Below are positions 54,604-64,000 of a stretch of DNA of 64,000 nt, piece after piece; the stretch's first letter is position 1; the number at the start of each line of letters is the position of its first letter. A program made the position numbers and the translations under genes. The notes beneath the pieces are model-generated. The model made no database searches and was not told where the DNA came from. It saw only the letters and a list, made by a program, of their open reading frames with translations. The stretch lies in the NCBI GenBank assembly GCA_946803715.1, contig CAMPET010000042.1, positions 314,721 through 378,720 on the forward strand, written 5' to 3'. This stretch comes from Beroe ovata (taxonomy: Eukaryota > Ctenophora > Nuda > Beroida > Beroidae).

Positions 54604-54870
54604 GCCGGATGTTATCTGTCCACCTGTTTCTTGCGCGCGCGCCGCGCGCAAGAAACAGTGGACAGATAACATCCGGCGGCGCGGGATTGGGTGACCCAAA
54701 TACTTCACGGTACGCGCGCGGCTCCTTTTTACGAATTTTCAGATCACAGAGTGAAAATAAAGTAAGGGGCGCACTGCACAACTGGATCCGACAAATAATG
54801 AATACTCTTTTTTCTGGTCCATAAGCATTCGGTGCGCGCACACGAAACAGAAGACGCGACGTCTGAATTA
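54604..54870. mobile_element. CpG-rich element, second copy of the 38949 family with hairpin end
   Basis: A hairpin at 54604-54677 has long arms (GCCGGATGTTATCTGTCCAC and its inverse GTGGACAGATAACATCCGGC). It is followed by a body at 54678-54780 that matches the duplicated unit at 39113-39220 (GTGACCCAAATACT, then GCTCCTTTTTACGAATTTTC and GGGGCGCACTGCACA). The right boundary is uncertain. Confidence 0.65.
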
Positions 54871-55219
54871 ATTTATTTGTGCATTGTAGACGGATGAATT
54901 TGCAGCAATTTTCATCCATATTTATGATTTTGGATTTTCCAAGGCTTTGACAGTGGATATTATACAATCAGAATTTTATATATTGTCACAAATTGGCATA
55001 GCCATAAATATTACCTTATCTTAACTCATAACTGCTATTTTTTGAGGTGAAAATTGATTGAATCCTAATTGTAAATATTTATAAAGTTATTGATGATATA
55101 CTTGGTTACTTTAGATACTCACTCTAAATACTTGGGAGGTATGCTTGCAACCAATGCTTGTTTATGCTATGAATGTGATGGTTCTCATTACTGAGGATTC
55201 CTCCAAAGCTCCATGAAAC

Positions 55220-58200
55220 ATGACTGGATCAACAAATGATCATTCAAAGAATGAACAGATAAGTGAAATTTTCACTGAGAGTGACTTTACATCTTGTATG
55301 AGAAGGAAAACACTCACTGAAAGGGAGAGAGCAGCCTTGTTCATTCAATACCACTTTAGACAATACATGAAAAAGAGTGAGGAGGAATTTCTTTCCTATC
55401 TTGAGATGGCAGCCAAGGAAGCACAAGAAAACTACAGAAAAATGAATGAGGCTGAAAGAATGGATGTTTTGCCAAGCAGTGACCCTTATAAAAACACAAG
55501 TGACCAAAAACATTTCTACATTAACTATTTGCTTGAATGTGGAAGCCATAATAATGAGTTGGATCAGAAGAGCAGGCCTAATTCCCCAACTGCTAATAAA
55601 AATGAATTCATTTCTGAGGATGATAGTAAAGCAAAAGATGATATTAGAGAAACATATGACAAGGTTTACTCTTCTATATCTCCCGATGAAATATGTGATA
55701 TGCCTGATACAGATGTTACTGAAACAAGTGAAAATGAGGTATCTGAGAAGAATGAGCAATCCCCAGATAGGACTGTTGCAGAAAAAGTAGAACATTCTGA
55801 CTTTGAAAAAGATATGGCTGCTACAATGATTCAGATTCATTACAGGCACCACTTCAAAAAGCGTGCCATTGCTGCAAAGACTATTCAATTTTATTTCCGT
55901 CTTAACAAATCCCCGTCCTATGAGAGATTATCCACTCCTTGTTATGATGATGGGAGCACTGAATGTTTACGTTTTGAGGATGCTGCAATCATAATCCAGA
56001 GGCAATACAGAAATCACATGATTAATAAGCAATTGGTTGAAAATAATGTGACCTTAGCAATCAAAGATGAAGAGCCCATTCTTGAATCTGATGAGCAAAG
56101 AAGGGAAGCAGCAGCGAAGCTGATACAAAGACATTACAGATCTCACCTAAAGAGAAGGATATCAGCTGCATTATTCTTACAGTTTCATTACAAACAATAT
56201 AGAAAGAAGAAAAACAAGCACATCACAGATGATACTTCTTCTGCAGTTGAACCAATAAGCTGTGGTGTGAAAAAGAAAGCTAAGACCTCTGGATTGAAAG
56301 TAAAGCTGGAGAGGGAGTTTCTGCCTGAACTGGCTGCAATGGTGATTCAAGGACATTATAGAACTCATTTGCACAAACGTCGACTTGCAGCCAAGTACAT
56401 CCAATCATTCTATAGGTCAAACATTGAGGTTAAGAGAATAAGGCAGCAGAGATCAAAGAGATTTTCAGATGTCAAATCTCCCAATGACTATGCAGACCCA
56501 TTAAACACAATCCAAGAAGAAAATGAGCACATCTCTGAGAGATTTGAGTCAAAGGAAAATACTTTCGGTCCCCGAAGTTCATTCAATGAAGGTGAAGTAA
56601 GTCATCAATTCACCAAGCAACCCAATTCACCAAATTCAGCTGCTGTAACAATTCAGAGAGCATACAGGAATCTGTATGTAAAGCGCTCATCAGCTGCCCT
56701 GATTATTCAGAGACACTACAGATCTTACAGGCGGCTTTTGATGGAGAGGCAATCAGAAGTTGAGGAAGTTTCTTTAGACTCTGCAGATGTTGTTGAAGAT
56801 GCCTTTCAGCCAGTTCCAGTTACATCACAAGGGAAATCTGTTTGCAGTCTCGAAGATGCTGTATTGATTATCCAGAAGCAATATAAAAAGTACGTGCAGA
56901 AGAAAAAGAAACTTGAAAACACTGCTACAGAGGAGTCAGCTAATGGAAGAGAGAGTAAAGAAATAACATTTATTCGAAACAAAACTCAAACTGAGAACAA
57001 AATGACCCAATGTGACGAACAGCCCCCAGAAACAACTAAAGTCAATGAAGTTCCCTCACTTTTATCTCTTCATAGCAGCTCAAGTCTGATAAGGAGGAAA
57101 CGTCTTGGTCTAGTCGAATCCGTGCTCATAATACAACGACAGTTCAAGAAGTACCTGGCCAAAGGGAAAGCAAAGCAAGACTTCGAATACAGTATGAGTC
57201 TTTCAAGTGAGGCTAGTGATATATTTGAAGAGGATGAAGATCAAGAACACAAGGGTCAATCTCCTGAACAGATAGATACAGAGGAAGAATTAGAGTCGCC
57301 AGAAGCTCATTCACCAGACGCTCCTTCCGTCAAGTCTGTAGGAAAAGCAAGTGTTATGGCATCTCCAAATCAGGAAGATGACGAGACACCAACTGTGCTG
57401 GAGTCAATCGAGGAGATAGAGACGCCAGAGTTTACCCCCACTCCGGAGAAAGCCAGTACACCTATTCTAAATTCTGATGTCGCTTCCGAGGCAGTTAATG
57501 CAAAACGAGAACCATGTGATACCCTGACAGAGGAAAACAAGACTCCGCATCTCTTAGAAGAAACGGGAGAATTGATTTCGAACATGACCACTGAAAATAA
57601 TTCCGTGATCACTGAGAAAGCGATGAAGGAAGAAGTCAATGAGGGGTCAAGAACTTCAATTGAAATAAATTCGGTTTCTGCAATCTCCACACAAGTTGGA
57701 GTTGATGAAAATGGTGATTCTAAAGTAGAGACTTATATGGAAGTTATTTTACCTGAAAAAGCCCCTTTGAGAATGAGCCTTGACAAGGCAACATCACCAA
57801 CACTCGTGCAGCAAGATGAAACCCTGACTGATGAACAGGATCACCACGTTAGCAGTGAAGACCATATTAGTAATGAACATGATTTGAACCCGTACTACAT
57901 CACTCCTTATGTTAACGGATACAATGCCATCAAGAACCCTGAAGTGCCGGTGTTCACAAAGAGTCTCAAGATTGACGATAAACCAGCCTTTGAGCAGCAA
58001 TGGCCCGTGACCAGGCGACAAATAAAGAGTCTGGATACACACCAGAAGAAAGAAAACCTGGTCCGGTCATCGCTGGATAAGAAGAGAGAAGCACGGAGAA
58101 GAGACAAGAAGACGAAAGTGGACACATGTCATTTGCAGAGAATCAAGCATATGGAAAATCGTACCAGTGGAACTAAATCAGTTGCTGTAAGTGAAGTCAA

Positions 58201-60813
58201 GACCAAAAACCAAGAGAAACCAACAATGAAACAGGTATAAAAACTTTCCCAAAGTTATAACTTGCAATGCTCAGCTTAGTGATATATACTTTTTCATACC
58301 CATTGTTCTAGGACCGAAGTCCTAGAGAGGTGAAAGAAGTGAAGACAGTAAGGAGTCTGGGTGAAGCTAGAGAAGCGATGAGAGTGAGAGAGTCATTCCG
58401 AGCGAAGGAGGCATTCACGACAGCAGATAAAGGAGTAGAGAATGCCGATTCCCTGAGGCGAAGGGTGGTGAAGAGGGATTCTGGTACGGTTGAGCCAGAG
58501 CTAGCTTCCCTCTTGGACAACTCATCCGATGAATTGCGGTCATTTCAGTCACAGGTAGGACTACTTGAGCGACTCAAGTGTCCCTGATGATACGTTAGTT
58601 TTGCTGTCACCGGTTTGCTACGTATCATCAAAGACACCAGTGTTCGGTGTTACAAGTTTCTGTCACGTGCATGAAATATTTCTTAGCTCGTTACTCATAG
58701 ATTTCTGTCAGGAACAAATGAAGAACGTGAAAAAGAGAAGTGAAAAGTAAGTGTTTCTCAATTTTTCATTGCTATAAGGCTCAATCAGATGATCATTTTG
58801 TCTGCTATATGTACTGTGTATATTTTGCTCGTTTCTTCAGGAAATCAGAGTCGAAAGATGCACCTACACATCAACAACCCCCGAGGGCGACCCATAACCA
58901 ACCTCCCCACTTCCCACCTTCCCACCCACCATCTTTTCATCAGAGTCTACCTCCTGGAAAGATGCAGAACCAGTCCGTAGTCTTTGTTCCAGCTGCAAAC
59001 TATAAACCTCATCCCAATAGCAACACACCCGAGCAGAATGTCCCACATTACAACCACCGACCACAACAGTACGGGTACCAAGATGAGCAGGTGTGGCAGC
59101 AACCACAACACCAATACGGGGGACCATCGCCTCAGCAAGTTCTAAATGCGTATCATCTCAGTTTACAGCAACAGCATGGTGCTCACATGGGGATAGATAA
59201 CTCTTATCATGATATGTCGCCACGGCAACAACAGAACTGTTGCTATGGCAACGTTCCTGAGCAACATCAGTTCAATTCGTATGCCCTTCAGAACGGGTTT
59301 TATCGACCTGGTCGACATTCCTCAGAGTTGACAGCGTTTTCCCCGTCCCATTCGCCTTGTGTCAAGGTAAATATGAAACATAAGTCACAATTTGAACACT
59401 TTGTTCCAATTTTAACACCCAAATTGGACCCGACTTTGATTTTCAATTTATTCATGGTGCAGACACATGGTTCAAGAATATCAGAGAAGCTTGTTTGATC
59501 AGAATCTATTTTGTGGCTATTTATGAATCAGAGTCACAATATATTCACAAAACACTATATGATTGAGGTGCACTTGTCATCGAATACACCCTCACATCAT
59601 AGATTAGATTACCCCTATAGTCTCCATGGTAACCCTAACTGGTACCCACACCAGGCTGCGTCCCTTGGTACCTTGGATAGCTACACTGTGCAAAACATGC
59701 TCAAACGTAATGAACTGGAAGTGAAACACGTGAGTTAGCATTGGGTAACTTACAACCTGTAGATTGACGTAATGTCAATAGCTATTCTATTACTTTTGTT
59801 GCTTCTGCGTGATCTTTGATAGGTCACATCTAAAATCGAGTAATCTGTCATGAAGCACTTAGCTCAAAATACTAGTCGTCAGGTATTGGGTTTCAGGTCA
59901 TGTCATTCCTGATTATTAATAGAGGAGAATGTCTCTGCTCTTCATATCAAAGGGAACGGTCTCCACTAAGCAATTATTCATTTTTAAGTCAGTTAATAGT
60001 ATGATTATTTGATTGCAGATTGTCTCATTATGTAATCGTTGCAGAAAAGTGGAAACAAGTCGTATCTCAACTCTCACCTCAAGAATAGTAAAGTTGGGAA
60101 AAGGTAAGACGGTAATGCATGATCTTAATGTCGTGTTAGTTCAGATGATAACGATTTCTTTCGTTTCTTATGATAGATGTATCGAAAACCAAGGGGCATA
60201 CAATATAGGTACATGAAATTTATGCGGTAGGCACATTGTACAAAACTGACTCAAGTCTTGATGAGCTTACAAATCGAATGATGAAAGGCTATATTGACAT
60301 ATTGTGACCCAGAAATACAGATATAGGTACACATCATACTATCATAGGCATAGCATGAATCATCGTACAATCTATGACCAGAATCCAGATCAAGATATGG
60401 AACATTATGTCCGAAATCGGTCTCTTCATAGCTCTTTGAGACTGCTTCAACTATGTTGACCAAGGCGTGCCAGGAATTCTTGGACATTCCATGTCTCTCC
60501 TGGAGGTCCCCAAAAACATCTTTTACGTAACACGCGAACATGTTTTAAAATATAAATACCTTGACCGTAAATATAAAATGCGCGGCTCATAAATGTGCTC
60601 GCTATCGACAATGCCTGTGCTGTCACGCGCATGTGTCATTAACTCATTTACACCCTTTCAATTTTCAGCTCTCAAGTCGGGAAAAAGGAGAACCGCAAAA
60701 GGACCAAAGTGAAGCCAAAGGCAAACTTTTCAGGTACTCAGTGCTCTAACGAACTAATATACAAACGTGTTCACGAAATTTTGAGTCTTATTTTTACATC
60801 AAAACAGGCATAA
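55220..60813 (+). CDS. Large multi-IQ-motif protein, not recognised
   Basis: Exons 55220-58234, 58312-58554, 58712-58746, 58841-59366, 59532-59729, 60045-60103 and 60669-60813 join in phase; about 1400 residues. The N-terminal half holds about twelve IQ-type helices, often paired: AALFIQYHFRQYMKK (residue 37), ATMIQIHYRHHFKKR, AAIIIQRQYRNHM, AAKLIQRHYRSHLKRR, AAMVIQGHYRTHLHKRR, AALIIQRHYRSYRR, AVLIIQKQYKKYVQKK and SVLIIQRQFKKYL. These bind calmodulin or light-chain-like proteins in known families. Acidic Ser/Glu/Thr-rich linkers follow, then a basic stretch (EARRRDKKTK) and a Gln/His/Pro/Asn-rich region (YGYQDEQVWQQPQHQYGG). There is no motor or membrane segment. The end is uncertain: exon 60669 can stop at 60811 with AATAAA at 60814, or splice at 60733 (TTTTCAG|GTACTC) to exons at 63005. 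Confidence 0.75.
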
Positions 60814-61033
60814 AATAAAAAAACATTTACAGCTTAAAAGTTTTTTCCCTTCGAGCAGTATTATTTTCAGTTCCCAAGCAACTAATTATCTATTGTTGCT
60901 CCTCGGCAACTTAAACAATGATATCCATTATGAATACTATTCGAGTTTAGACATATTCCCAACATCATTAGGAGTTTTCACTACATAAGCTTGCAACAGA
61001 CACACCCCATTCATTTTTCGACGTTCACTCAAG
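60814..61033 (+). other. Spacer before the CBM gene
   Basis: Short AT-rich sequence starting with AATAAA. It holds the presumed promoter of the gene at 61034, with no recognisable core element. Confidence 0.4.
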
Positions 61034-62772
61034 ATGACGTTGTTTGTGCTGGTTTACTGTTGCCTGTTTGGTCCAGTATTCTCCTGTTCCGGGATACGCT
61101 TTACAGTTGAACACAAATGGAATTCTGGTTGGAAAGCAATGATAACAATGCCGATTCAGCAGACAACGAGGAATTGGCAGCTCGATATGTCCTTTTCCAA
61201 GCCGGTTAACGGGATATTCTGGCATGGAGACGCTCAGCATAGCAACGGTCACAAGGACATAACGGTGAAGAGCAAAGGATTCCATGCTGTACACAAGCCA
61301 GGGTCAAAATTCAAAACCGATTTCATGATTCTGCACAAACAGAGTGCTAAACCTGAAATAACTGAAATGGCAATGACATTCTGCTATCAATCTGGCAGAA
61401 CAACTTGAGACCTGTGCCAACTTCCTCGGACTAAAGACCCGGGACGAATCAGACCAGCTTATCTTCACGAACAAGCCAACCCTGGCGGATCGTATCATTA
61501 CGAAGATCGAGTCATTCTTTCCGTCCACTTGTCAAGATTGTGGAGAGGGATACAGGGTGAAATACTCTGAACCGCAGTCCACTTTGCGGCTTCAGTGCTT
61601 CCTCTGTCTCCAACCATCCCATGACTGTGACAAGGTAAAGGCCTTCATCGAATCTCTCGAGCAAGTCCNGTACAGTGTTCTGGTGCATTTGCAGAGACCT
61701 CAAGAACAAGTAAGTTCGTCAAAGGATCGGTTCAAATCATGCCAAAAGAAAATCGGGGCAATTGGGCTGATATGATGATCAAATTCAGTGCCCCTGTCAA
61801 GAAGCTCATCGCTCATTCCGGTGACGAGCGGTGGAGAACGCACTGCTGGAACAGGAACAGAGATTGTCTCATTTCTGCACGGATAGAAACACCAATGACA
61901 AGGAATCAGCTGTTCACAATCCCCGTGACGATACTCAAGAGAAAGACAGGAGATGTCGTTATCACTGATATGACATGGGATGGTAAGAATGTGTGTGACT
62001 TGATACCAGCGCCATTCCTGACCACCACTCCAACTCCACGGTCTGAACCAACGCCAAAACCAACTGCGCCTGAACCAGAACCAGAGCCTGAACTAGAACC
62101 TGAACCTGAGCCGGAGCCTGAACCAGAACCAGAGCCAGAACCAGAGCCAAGCCCAGAACCAGAACCAGANNNNNNNNNNNNNNNNNNNNNNNNNNNNNNN
62201 NNNNNNNNNNNNNNNNNNNNNNNNNNNNNNNNNNNNNNNNNNNNNNNNNNNNNNNNNNNNNNNNNNNNNNNNNNNNNNNNNNNNNNNNNNNNNNNNNNNN
62301 NNNNNNNNNNNNNNNNNNNNNNNNNNNNNNNNNNNNNNNNNNNNNNNNNNNNNNNNNNNNNNNNNNNNNNNNNNNNNNNNNNNNNNNNNNNNNNNNNNNN
62401 NNNNNNNNNNNNNNNNNNNNNNNNNNNNNNNNNNNNNNNNNNNNNNNNNNNNNNNNNNNNNNNNNNNNNNNNNNNNNNNNNNNNNNNNNNNNNNNNNNNN
62501 NNNNNNNNNNNNNNNNNNNNNNNNNNNNNNNNNNNNNNNNNNNNNNNNNNNNNNNNNNNNNNNNNNNNNNNNNNNNNNNNNNNNNNNNNNNNNNNNNNNN
62601 NNNNNNNNNNNNNNNNNNNNNNNNNNNNNNNNNNNNNNNNNNNNNNNNNNAACCAGAACCCGAGCCAGAACCCGAGCCAGAACCTGAACCAAGCCCAGAA
62701 CCTGAATCTGAGCCAAGCCCAGAACCTGAGCCAGAACCCGAACCAGAACCCGAAGAAGAACCTACCCAATAA
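61034..62772 (+). CDS. Secreted two-domain CBM2-like protein with Pro-Glu repeats, interrupted
   Basis: ATG 61034 starts a signal peptide (MTLFVLVYCCLFGPVFS) followed by a CBM2-like cellulose- or chitin-binding module: CSGIRFTVEHKWNSGW, TRNWQLDMSFSKPVNGIFW, EMAMTF. A second, related module starts at 61676 (CSGAFAETSRTSKFVKGSV) with GNWADMMIKFSAPV and ends TWDGKNVC, leading into (Pro-Glu)n, a 481-N gap, more PEPEP and a stop at 62770-62772; AATAAA near 62860. Between the modules lies retroelement-like sequence with a stop at 61406 in the CBM frame. Frame before the gap is 2 and after it 1, so the gap length is wrong modulo 3. It may be a disrupted allele, a misassembly or two genes. The PE stretch resembles an extended cell-wall linker. 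Binding role is inferred from the fold. Confidence 0.65.
61380..61672 (+). mobile_element. Fragment resembling a retroelement zinc-finger protein
   Basis: Frame 3 is open from 61377 through the N at 61669: AINLAEQLETCANFLGLKTR, ADRIITKIESFFPSTCQDCG, then QCFLCLQPSHDCDKV. The CxxC...CxxC-x5-HxC arrangement is typical of zinc-binding segments I associate with LINE-type or other retroelement ORFs in invertebrates. That assignment is from memory and tentative. There is no start, no reverse transcriptase and no poly(A). Confidence 0.45.
62170..62650. other. Assembly gap (481 N) in the Pro-Glu repeat coding region
   Basis: Both flanks are (CCAGAR)n-type coding repeats, which explains the gap. The true length must differ from 481 by a non-multiple of three to restore the frame. 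Confidence 0.95.
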
Positions 62773-63004
62773 GCTGATCCTAACGCGGATCTCAAAAACG
62801 GAAGTCGGACTTTTTTGAAGAGATCCCTTAAATCTATTGAATTCAGCGATGTTATGGAAATAAAAATAAGAAAATCAATTAGAAAATCAATTAGTCTGGC
62901 ATTCAAAAAAGCCTGTTTTATTGCTCAAAATCCATTCAGAAATAATGAAATAGCGTTCATAACCTCATGCTAGAACATAACTATTGAGAACTTAAAATTC
63001 TCAG

Positions 63005-63911
63005 AGTCAGTACCTAAACCGAAAGTTGGGAATCCAAGAGGAGTTGGGAGAACGGTGCACGGTCAAGATGAATGGAAAACCTTTGTCGATTACCAACTTC
63101 CTGGTAGGTGAAAGAATTTGCCCTTCCATCATACCCAATGACAGAGTAGTATGGACAGAGTAGTATAGGACAGAGTAGTATAGAATAGAGCAGGACGAAA
63201 TTCTCGGCTGACTCAAACAATAACCCCAGGGCTACAAGGACACGTACAAGATGTGTCTAGAGGAACTTTCTACCCAGTGATACCCTCATACGGCAGAATG
63301 AGGTCAGGGGGCAGCAATGACACCCTCATGGAACTTGGAGATACAGAGATACCATGGCCTTCCGGCCCAATAAGGTGATATCCACTGCATATCAGTCCAC
63401 GGGTTTTGGAGCCGTGTTAAGTTTGCTAATAATTAGTGGTCAAGGACAGAAATGTGTTGAAATGCGGGTTGAACTTAACACAGAAAATGAAGAAGTAGTG
63501 TTGAATAGCGAAAGTTGGTGAACAGACCGGAGATAGATCGAGTTATGGACACTTGAATATAATTATGCATGACACCCCAATTGTAATATAGCTCGGGAAT
63601 ATTCGTTTACCAATCACAATCAATTAATATTTTGTATGATCACGGTAAAGGTTTGAATGATTTAACATTTGTTGATTGGCCGTTCTGAGGCTTCATTGTA
63701 TAGAATCATTTTAGTTTGCAGAAGTTTTCAATATTAACATCTGTGTATAATTCATTCAATAATTTCTTAGTATTTCTGTCTTTCGTTCAGAATCAATTGA
63801 TTCTGGTGTTATGCATCTCTAAAACTAATGCACTGTGTACAAAACAGGGGAGGTGCCGCTCGGAATCGGTACAATTCCCTACCGAGACGACCGACGCTTT
63901 GCGACCTATAA
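63005..63911 (+). CDS. Three candidate 3'-terminal exons, possibly of the IQ-motif gene
   Basis: Exons 63005-63103, 63230-63374 and 63848-63911 have matching phases (1+2, 2+1) and standard GT/AG ends. They read SVPKPKVGNPRGVGRT to DEWKTFVDYQLPG, then LQGHVQDVSRGTFYPVIPSY to LGDTEIPWPSGPIR, then GGAARNRYNSLPRRPTLCDL and a stop. The first starts with two bases, matching the single spare base if the IQ gene exon 60669 is spliced at 60733. I recognise no domain. The CBM gene would then be nested in a 2.3 kb intron. Confidence 0.4.
63139..63200 (+). repeat. Short tandem repeat GACAGAGTAGTAT(AG)
   Basis: Three to four copies lie between the candidate exons at 63005 and 63230. Confidence 0.8.
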
Positions 63912-64000
63912 CATTGTAGGTATTCTGACCGACATTATGAGAACACACGAGCTACAAATAATATTCCCTCTCCCCACTATCAAGAGTTAGCCTACTCTCA

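Larger units (their letters stand above)
53930..55219 (+). other. Intergenic region with a foldback element cluster
   Basis: Apart from the elements at 54341-54433 and 54604-54870 it is AT-rich. The promoter of the IQ-motif gene must be in or near it, but I see no clear core motif. Confidence 0.5.

Noticed and set aside
61906-62906. Minus-strand Gly/Ser- and Leu/Val-rich frames across the N gap
   Set aside because: Reverse translation of the Pro-Glu repeat, extended artificially through Ns.
1-64000. CRISPR array, bacterial operon, phage or defence system
   Set aside because: No direct-repeat/spacer array and no prokaryotic gene organisation. Introns and gene content are eukaryotic.

Overview
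This is a eukaryotic, almost certainly animal, nuclear scaffold. Exons are short, with GT-AG junctions whose phases agree from exon to exon, and introns run from about 80 bp to many kb. Intergenic DNA is large and rich in (GT)n/(CA)n tracts, foldback elements and CACGTG/CATGGTAAC words. The gene set (intersectin, eIF3c, a MED28-like subunit, a LEM2-type nuclear envelope protein, MATE transporters, a rhodopsin-like GPCR, a CBM2-like secreted protein) is metazoan. Several proteins diverge strongly from vertebrate ones, which suggests an early-branching animal such as a sponge, ctenophore, placozoan or cnidarian. I cannot choose among these from sequence alone.

Layout. Positions 1-38378 (+) hold an intersectin-like gene that is 5' truncated (no EH domains in the window). 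It encodes a coiled coil, SH3 modules, then DH-PH-C2. Two unusual long exons (5812-7309 and 12400-13752) lie within it; the second carries four copies of a VAV.VNTP motif. An intron of about 16 kb contains a nested GPCR coding exon (25606-26646, +). Positions 38379-41367 hold CpG-rich terminal-inverted-repeat DNA and unassigned sequence. Positions 41368-51014 (+) hold eIF3c in about 20 exons; its 4.06 kb intron contains two tandem MATE genes on the opposite strand (44443-45885 and 46190-47731). Close behind, on the same strand, come a MED28-like gene (51411-52009) and an intronless LEM2-like gene (52448-53929). A second CpG-rich foldback cluster lies at 54341-54870. From 55220 (+) runs a large IQ-motif gene. 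Its last exons may lie at 63005-63911, which would make the secreted two-domain CBM2-like, Pro-Glu-repeat gene (61034-62772) nested in its intron.

Assembly scars matter here. There are three N gaps (33010-33052, 48691-48780, 62170-62650) and five single Ns (4849, 15652, 33834, 50155, 61669). The N at 33834 separates two near-identical blocks and looks like tandemly placed haplotypes. The N at 50155 lies where an eIF3c winged-helix exon should be but is not. The N at 61669 is at the edge of a retroelement-like fragment that interrupts the CBM gene. The frame changes across the 481-N gap.

Candidate novelties: the VNTP-repeat exon in an intersectin locus; three nested-gene arrangements; 3' splice-site-like sequence a few bases upstream of most start codons (5' UTR introns, or spliced-leader trans-splicing with eIF3c, MED28 and LEM2 as a possible operon); a many-IQ protein I do not recognise; two foldback-element families; and ordered arrays of short palindromic sites (five CACGTG in 72 bp, five CATGGTAAC at exact 11-bp spacing).
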